Source of the DNA: CAHJXF01 sp038240015
GTDB lineage: Bacteria; Pseudomonadota; Gammaproteobacteria; Burkholderiales; Burkholderiaceae_D
NCBI GenBank assembly: GCA_038240015.1
Contig: JBBSEF010000003.1
Coordinates: forward strand, 1-64,000
DNA: 64,000 bases
Direction of reading: 5' to 3'
Position 1 is the stretch's first letter, and each line of letters starts with the position of its first letter. Positions 60,286 to 64,000 of the stretch are shown in pieces. The notes beneath the pieces are model-generated. The model ran no database searches. It worked only from the letters and a program-made list of their open reading frames with translations, and was not told the origin of the DNA. The position numbers and the translations under genes were made by a program.

Positions 60286-61017
60286 ATGAGCGATTCCAGC
60301 AAGGCAGCCCTGATCATCGGCGCGGGCGACGCGACCGGCGGAGCGATCGCGCGGCGCTTCGCGCGCGAAGGTTTTGCGACCTGCGTCGTCAGGCGCCACG
60401 CCGACAAGCTCGCGCCGCTGGTCGCTGCGATTCATGCAGCAGGCGGCGTGGCGCATCCCTTTGGTGTGGACGCACGCGACGAAGAAGCCGTGATCGCGAT
60501 GGTCGATGCGATCGAGCGCGATGTCGGTGCGATCGAGGTGTACGTCTTCAACATCGGCGCCAACGCGCCGTCGGGCATTCTCGACGAAACCGCGCGCAAG
60601 TATTTCAAGATCTGGGAGATGGCGTGCCTCGCAGGCTTCCTCACGGCGCGAGAGGTTGCCAGGCGCATGGTGGTTCGCGGCCGCGGCACGATGCTCTTCA
60701 CCGGCGCGACCGCGTCGCTGCGCGGCTCAGCCCACTTCGCGGCGTTCGCGGGCGCCAAGCACGCGTTGCGCGCGCTGGCGCAAAGCATGGCGCGCGAACT
60801 CGGTCCGAAGAACATCCACGTCGCGCACCTCATCATCGACGGTGCGATCGACACCGAATTCATCCGTACCCAATTCCCGGAGCGCTATGCTTTGAAGCAG
60901 AACGACGGCATCCTCGATCCCGAGCACATCGCCGAGAATTACTGGTATCTGCACAAGCAGCCGCGCGATGCATGGACTTTCGAACTCGATCTGCGTCCCT
61001 GGATCGAACGCTGGTAG
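60286..61017 (+). CDS. SDR-family protein lacking the catalytic tyrosine
   Basis: This 243-residue Rossmann protein resembles short-chain dehydrogenases: IIGAGDATGGAIARRFARE (nucleotide loop), NIGANAPSGIL and the SK-type helix AAFAGAKHALRALAQSMARE. In that helix the usual catalytic Tyr of YxxxK is Phe (FAGAK), so classical carbonyl reduction is doubtful. An AlphaFold-type active-site check would be needed. The start at 60286 has no clear ribosome binding site. It leads a run of small enzymes after the box genes. Confidence 0.83.
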   Translation: MSDSSKAALIIGAGDATGGAIARRFAREGFATCVVRRHADKLAPLVAAIHAAGGVAHPFGVDARDEEAVIAMVDAIERDVGAIEVYVFNIGANAPSGILDETARKYFKIWEMACLAGFLTAREVARRMVVRGRGTMLFTGATASLRGSAHFAAFAGAKHALRALAQSMARELGPKNIHVAHLIIDGAIDTEFIRTQFPERYALKQNDGILDPEHIAENYWYLHKQPRDAWTFELDLRPWIERW

Positions 61018-61021
61018 GCTC

Positions 61022-61060
61022 CACCCATCCCATCCCAATCCTCCCCTTGAAGGGGAGGGA
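61022..61060. repeat. Palindromic dispersed-type repeat
   Basis: The spacer between the SDR and isomerase genes holds CCCATCCCAATCCTCCCC then TTGAAGGGGAGGGAG, with a perfect CTCCCCTT/AAGGGGAG stem. This sequence type is common as an intergenic repeat in many proteobacteria. It may act as a terminator or mRNA stabiliser for the SDR message. Confidence 0.6.
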
Positions 61061-61079
61061 GCCTCATGAATCGATCACG

Positions 61080-61676
61080 ATGAACAAGGAAGTGGAATTC
61101 TTTTTCGACGTCGGCAGCCCGGCGTCGTATCTCGCGGCCATGCAGTTGCCGCGTATCTGCACGGAAACCGGAGCGACGCTGATCTATCGCCCGATACTGC
61201 TCGGCGCGATCTTCCAGGCCACCGGTAACACGTCGCCGGCGAGCATTCCCGCCAAGGGTCGCTACGTTTTCGACGACCTCGAGCGCCATGCGAAGCGCGC
61301 CAACATCGCGTTTCGGCGCAATCCCTATTTCCCGATCAACACGCTGCTCTTGATGCGCGGCGCGACCGCGTTGCAGTTGCGACATCCCGAGCGCTTTCAT
61401 GCCTACCTCGATGCGGTCTTTCATGCCATCTGGGTCGATCGATGCGACATGAACGATGCTTCGGTGGTCGCGGGCGTGCTGCACGAAGCCAAGCTCGATG
61501 CGGCGATGGTGATGGCCGAGATCACCGACCCGGAAGTCAAAGCGGCGTTGAAGGCAACGACCGAGGGGGCGGTCGCACGCGGCGTCTTCGGCGCGCCGAC
61601 TTTCTTCGTCGGCAACGCGATGTTCTTCGGGCAGGACCGGCTCGAATTCGTGCGCGAGGCGCTGGCGTCGCAATAA
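61080..61676 (+). CDS. 2-hydroxychromene-2-carboxylate isomerase family protein (DsbA fold)
   Basis: This 198-residue thioredoxin-fold protein of the kappa-GST/HCCA isomerase type shows FFFDVGSPASYLAAMQLPRI at the N-terminus, RPILLGAIFQATGN, NRNPYF-like RRNPYFPINT and the C-terminal GVFGAPTFFVGNAMFFGQDR. HCCA isomerase acts in naphthalene breakdown, but many family members are general glutathione-linked isomerases. The ATG at 61080 lies past the repeat. Linked to aromatic catabolism by position only. Confidence 0.87.
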   Translation: MNKEVEFFFDVGSPASYLAAMQLPRICTETGATLIYRPILLGAIFQATGNTSPASIPAKGRYVFDDLERHAKRANIAFRRNPYFPINTLLLMRGATALQLRHPERFHAYLDAVFHAIWVDRCDMNDASVVAGVLHEAKLDAAMVMAEITDPEVKAALKATTEGAVARGVFGAPTFFVGNAMFFGQDRLEFVREALASQ

Positions 61677-61686
61677 CCGGAGAAAA

Positions 61687-62304
61687 ATGGTCATGGCCGA
61701 TCCGAACTTCCAGGCGCATCACACGTCGACTCCCGACGCTGCGCTCGATCAACTGTTTCGTCACGCGCGCACGCACAATGCGTGGATCGACAAGGCTGTC
61801 AGCGATGCGCAACTGCATGCGCTCTACGACTTGTGGAAGATGGGACCGACCTCGGCGAACTGCTGTCCGGCGCGCGTCGTGTTCGTGCGATCGGCCGAGG
61901 CGAAGGAAAAACTCAAGCCTGCGTTGTCGGAAAAGAATCGCGCCAAGACGATGGCGCCGGTCGTCGCGATCATCGGCATGGACATGGAATTCTACGAAAA
62001 GCTGCCGAAGCTGTTTCCGCACGACGACGCGCGCAGTTGGTTTGCCGGCAAGCCCGCGCTGATCGAAGCCACCGCGTTTCGTAATTCCAGCTTGCAGGGC
62101 GCGTATCTGATTCTCGCAGCGCGTGCGCTCGGCATCGACACCGGACCGATGTCGGGCTTCGACAACGCCAGGGTCGACGAAGCGTTCTTCGCAGGCACGA
62201 AGATCAAGTCCAACTTCATCTGCAGCCTCGGATACGGCAACCCCGAAAAGCTTTTTCCGCGCAGCCCGCGTTTGCCGTTCGACGAAGCGTGCCGGATCGC
62301 TTGA
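61687..62304 (+). CDS. Nitroreductase-family protein (malonic semialdehyde reductase-like)
   Basis: This 205-residue FMN-dependent NAD(P)H reductase resembles the RutE / malonic semialdehyde reductase branch: TSTPDAALDQLFRHARTHNA, LYDLWKMGPTSANCCPARVV, FRNSSLQGAYLILAARALG and PMSGFDNARVDEAFF. An ATG six bases further in frame is an equally good start. It may reduce a semialdehyde or another small substrate. It overlaps the acetyltransferase gene. Confidence 0.87.
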   Translation: MVMADPNFQAHHTSTPDAALDQLFRHARTHNAWIDKAVSDAQLHALYDLWKMGPTSANCCPARVVFVRSAEAKEKLKPALSEKNRAKTMAPVVAIIGMDMEFYEKLPKLFPHDDARSWFAGKPALIEATAFRNSSLQGAYLILAARALGIDTGPMSGFDNARVDEAFFAGTKIKSNFICSLGYGNPEKLFPRSPRLPFDEACRIA

Positions 62305-62894
62305 TCAGCGGCGAGTTGCCGGTCCTCGTCACGCCGCGGCTGCGCATCGCGCATACGCGGCCCGGCCACGAAGCCGGGATGGTCGCGTTCTTCGAGCGCA
62401 ACCGCGAACACTTCGCGCGCTGGGATCCGCCCGCACCGCCGGACTTCTGCAGCGTCGCGTTCTGGGAACGCGGCATCGCGCGCAGCATCGACGACTTCGC
62501 GGCCGACCGCTCGGTGCGCTTCGACCTCTTCGATGCATCGATTGCGGACAGCCGCATCGTGATCGGACGCATCGGCTTCTCGCAGATTTTTCGCGGACCG
62601 TTCCAGTCGTGCATCCTCGGCTACCAAATCGATGCCGCGTACGAAGGCAAAGGTTTGATGCATGAGGCGCTCAAAGAAGCGATTCGCTACATGTTCGAGG
62701 TCAAGGCGCTGCATCGCGTGCAGGCCAACCATGTCCCCGAGAACCAGCGCAGCGCGGCGCTGCTCGCGCGACTTGGGTTCATGCGGGAAGGGCTGGCTGC
62801 GAACTACCTGTTCATCGATGGCGCGTGGCGCGATCACGTGCTCAACGCGCTGACCAATCCAAAGTTCGATGCGTCGGGCCTGGCGAGGCCGTAG
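62289..62894 (+). CDS. GNAT acetyltransferase (RimJ/RimL type)
   Basis: This 201-residue protein has the GNAT acetyl-CoA motif in GYQIDAAYEGKGLMHEALKE and the C-terminal FMREGLAANYLFIDGAWRDH typical of ribosomal-protein or antibiotic N-acetyltransferases of the RimJ/RimL class. The start is a GTG inside the previous gene (16-base overlap). Substrate unknown. Confidence 0.87.
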   Translation: MPDRLISGELPVLVTPRLRIAHTRPGHEAGMVAFFERNREHFARWDPPAPPDFCSVAFWERGIARSIDDFAADRSVRFDLFDASIADSRIVIGRIGFSQIFRGPFQSCILGYQIDAAYEGKGLMHEALKEAIRYMFEVKALHRVQANHVPENQRSAALLARLGFMREGLAANYLFIDGAWRDHVLNALTNPKFDASGLARP

Positions 62895-62936
62895 ATCGCG
62901 CGATGGCGTTACAGGCATGTTCTGTGGCCCGAGCGA

Positions 62937-63923
62937 TCATCGCTTCGAGACTTCCTCGGCCTTGGCGAGCTCCGCTTCGGACATCAGCCAGCGCACGAAG
63001 TCCTGTGCGTCCGCATTGTCGGCCGCGTGTTTCGCCACCTCCATGTAGTAGCCGCGCCGGGTGGCAGCGCGACCGCGAAAGGGTGCGACCAGCTTGCCTT
63101 GCTTCGCGAGTCCGTTCAGAAGAGGCAGGCGACCGATCACGACACCGTGACCCGCCAACGCCGCCGTCACGGCATCCGCGTACTGGGTAAAGCGCAGCGT
63201 GTTCTTCATACGCATCTCTTCGAGACCCATCACCTTGAGCCACGGCTCCCAGTCCGTCATCAGCGAATCGCCATGCGGCATGTCCACCGTCAGAAGCGTG
63301 TGATGCGCCAGGTCGGCCGGAGTCCGGAGCGGACGCGTCTTGTCTTTTGCAAGCTGCGGCGCGCACATCGGTTGCACTTCTTCCTCGAAGAGCGTTATGC
63401 CTTCGGACAGACGGCTCGGCACGAAGCGGACCGCCACATCGATTCGGCTGCGCTCCAGGTCCAGCATCTCGACGGTGGCCGAGATGCGCACGTCCACCTG
63501 GGGATGATTGGCCGTGAAACGCGACAGGCGCGGGATCAGCCATAGCGAGGCGAAGCCCGGTGTGCAGGTGATGGCCACCTGACGCATGGGCGTGGTCGCG
63601 CGCGCGCGGGCAGCGGCGTCGCGCAGGCGCTCCAGGCTGTCGGTCACGGCGCGATACATCACCTGACCTGCCTGCGTCAGGACCAGGGAGCGATGACGGC
63701 GCTCGAAAAGCGGCGCCTGCAGACCGGCCTCGAGCTGCTGGATCTGGCGGCTCACCGCCGACTGGGTCAGAAAGAGTTCCGCGCCGGCGCGCGTGAAGCT
63801 CAGCGTGCGCGCGGCGGCTTCGAAGGTGGGCAGCAAGTCCAGGCGCATCCGTTCCGAACGTGGCGCGACGCCGGACAACGATGGTCTGACAGGTTTCGCA
63901 TTCCTCGGCTGCATGCTACGCAT
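62937..63923 (-). CDS. LysR-family transcriptional regulator
   Basis: This 328-residue regulator has an N-terminal winged helix (LPTFEAAARTLSFTRAGAEL, LTQSAVSRQIQQLE) and a GcvA-like effector domain (ITCTPGFASLWLIPRLSRF, RSRIDVAVRFVP, GHGVVIGRLPLL). An ATG at 63849 (MRLDLLPTF) is the usual LysR start; the frame begins 75 bases earlier, so the first 25 residues may not be made. It diverges from a gene starting at 63998, which it probably controls. Confidence 0.88.
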   Translation of the reverse strand: MRSMQPRNAKPVRPSLSGVAPRSERMRLDLLPTFEAAARTLSFTRAGAELFLTQSAVSRQIQQLEAGLQAPLFERRHRSLVLTQAGQVMYRAVTDSLERLRDAAARARATTPMRQVAITCTPGFASLWLIPRLSRFTANHPQVDVRISATVEMLDLERSRIDVAVRFVPSRLSEGITLFEEEVQPMCAPQLAKDKTRPLRTPADLAHHTLLTVDMPHGDSLMTDWEPWLKVMGLEEMRMKNTLRFTQYADAVTAALAGHGVVIGRLPLLNGLAKQGKLVAPFRGRAATRRGYYMEVAKHAADNADAQDFVRWLMSEAELAKAEEVSKR

Positions 63924-63997
63924 TCGATATTGCCGGTTGCCTATGGAGAAAGCGCCAGTATAGTCATACGCATTGAGAATGCGAAAGGAGTGACCCC

Positions 63998-64000
63998 ATG
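63998..64000 (+). CDS. Start codon of a gene running out of the window
   Basis: The window ends in ATG with AAAGGAG at ribosome-binding distance (seven bases). It is divergent from the LysR regulator, with about 75 bases between, so it is probably the regulated target gene. Nothing of the product can be seen. Confidence 0.6.

Overview
The window is GC-rich, densely coded DNA that looks like a betaproteobacterium of the Burkholderiales (Burkholderia/Paraburkholderia/Caballeronia-like). This is inferred from the aerobic hybrid benzoyl-CoA (Box) pathway with BoxR, an N-type ATPase operon, a DUF4124-type protein, an OmpW remnant, and abundant GTG/TTG starts and ATGA overlaps. No rRNA, tRNA, CRISPR array or intact insertion sequence was seen.

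Region 1 (1-12.5 kb, + strand) is a metabolic island. It holds an N-type F1Fo ATPase operon (beta, epsilon, AtpQ, AtpR, a, c, b, alpha, gamma), an internally deleted acetate kinase, a Cu/heavy-metal P-type ATPase, phosphoketolase, class I fructose-bisphosphate aldolase and a frameshifted transketolase stub. A 36-codon fragment of a ribosome-hibernation factor lies between atpR and atpB. The island is therefore partly decayed. Region 2 (12.5-19.4 kb) is a caa3-type cytochrome oxidase locus (subunits I, III, a small membrane protein, CtaG, subunit II with heme c), with a triheme cytochrome c on the opposite strand in the middle. Region 3 (19.4-21.3 kb) holds two small genes of unknown function and about 1 kb with nothing recognisable.

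Region 4 (21.4-45.9 kb, all on the - strand) is the most interesting part. It is a 24.5-kb hydrogenase superlocus carrying two different [NiFe] hydrogenases of the types known for high-affinity H2 oxidation. One resembles group 1h (Hhy / Ralstonia AH); the other resembles group 2a (Huc). Reading in the direction of transcription: hhyS, hhyL, a NifU-like protein, DUF5947, DUF6084, a 463-residue protein, a maturation protease, an unannotated 36-residue membrane miniprotein, a HoxA-like sigma-54 activator, a zinc-ribbon protein, a sigma-54 promoter, hucS, hucL, two paralogous four-cysteine (HiPIP-like) proteins flanking an ompW remnant, a second protease, an unknown protein, a TPR protein, two small membrane proteins, a NifU-Rieske fusion, an NHL-repeat protein, and a single shared maturation set hypF, hypC, an SIS-domain gene, hypD, hypE, hypA and hypB. 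None of the hydrogenase subunits has a Tat signal, so both enzymes are predicted to face the cytoplasm. Electrons could reach the respiratory chain through the HiPIP-like, Rieske and small membrane proteins, but this is inference.

Region 5 (46.1-60.2 kb) is an aromatic-acid locus. A leftward operon encodes benzoate-CoA ligase, an alpha/beta hydrolase, a complete branched-chain-type ABC importer and a zinc alcohol dehydrogenase. Diverging from it are boxR, boxC, boxB and boxA, with an exact TGCA-N6-TGCA operator before boxC. Region 6 (60.2-64 kb) carries an SDR lacking the catalytic Tyr, a DsbA-fold isomerase, a nitroreductase-family protein, a GNAT acetyltransferase and a divergent LysR regulator.
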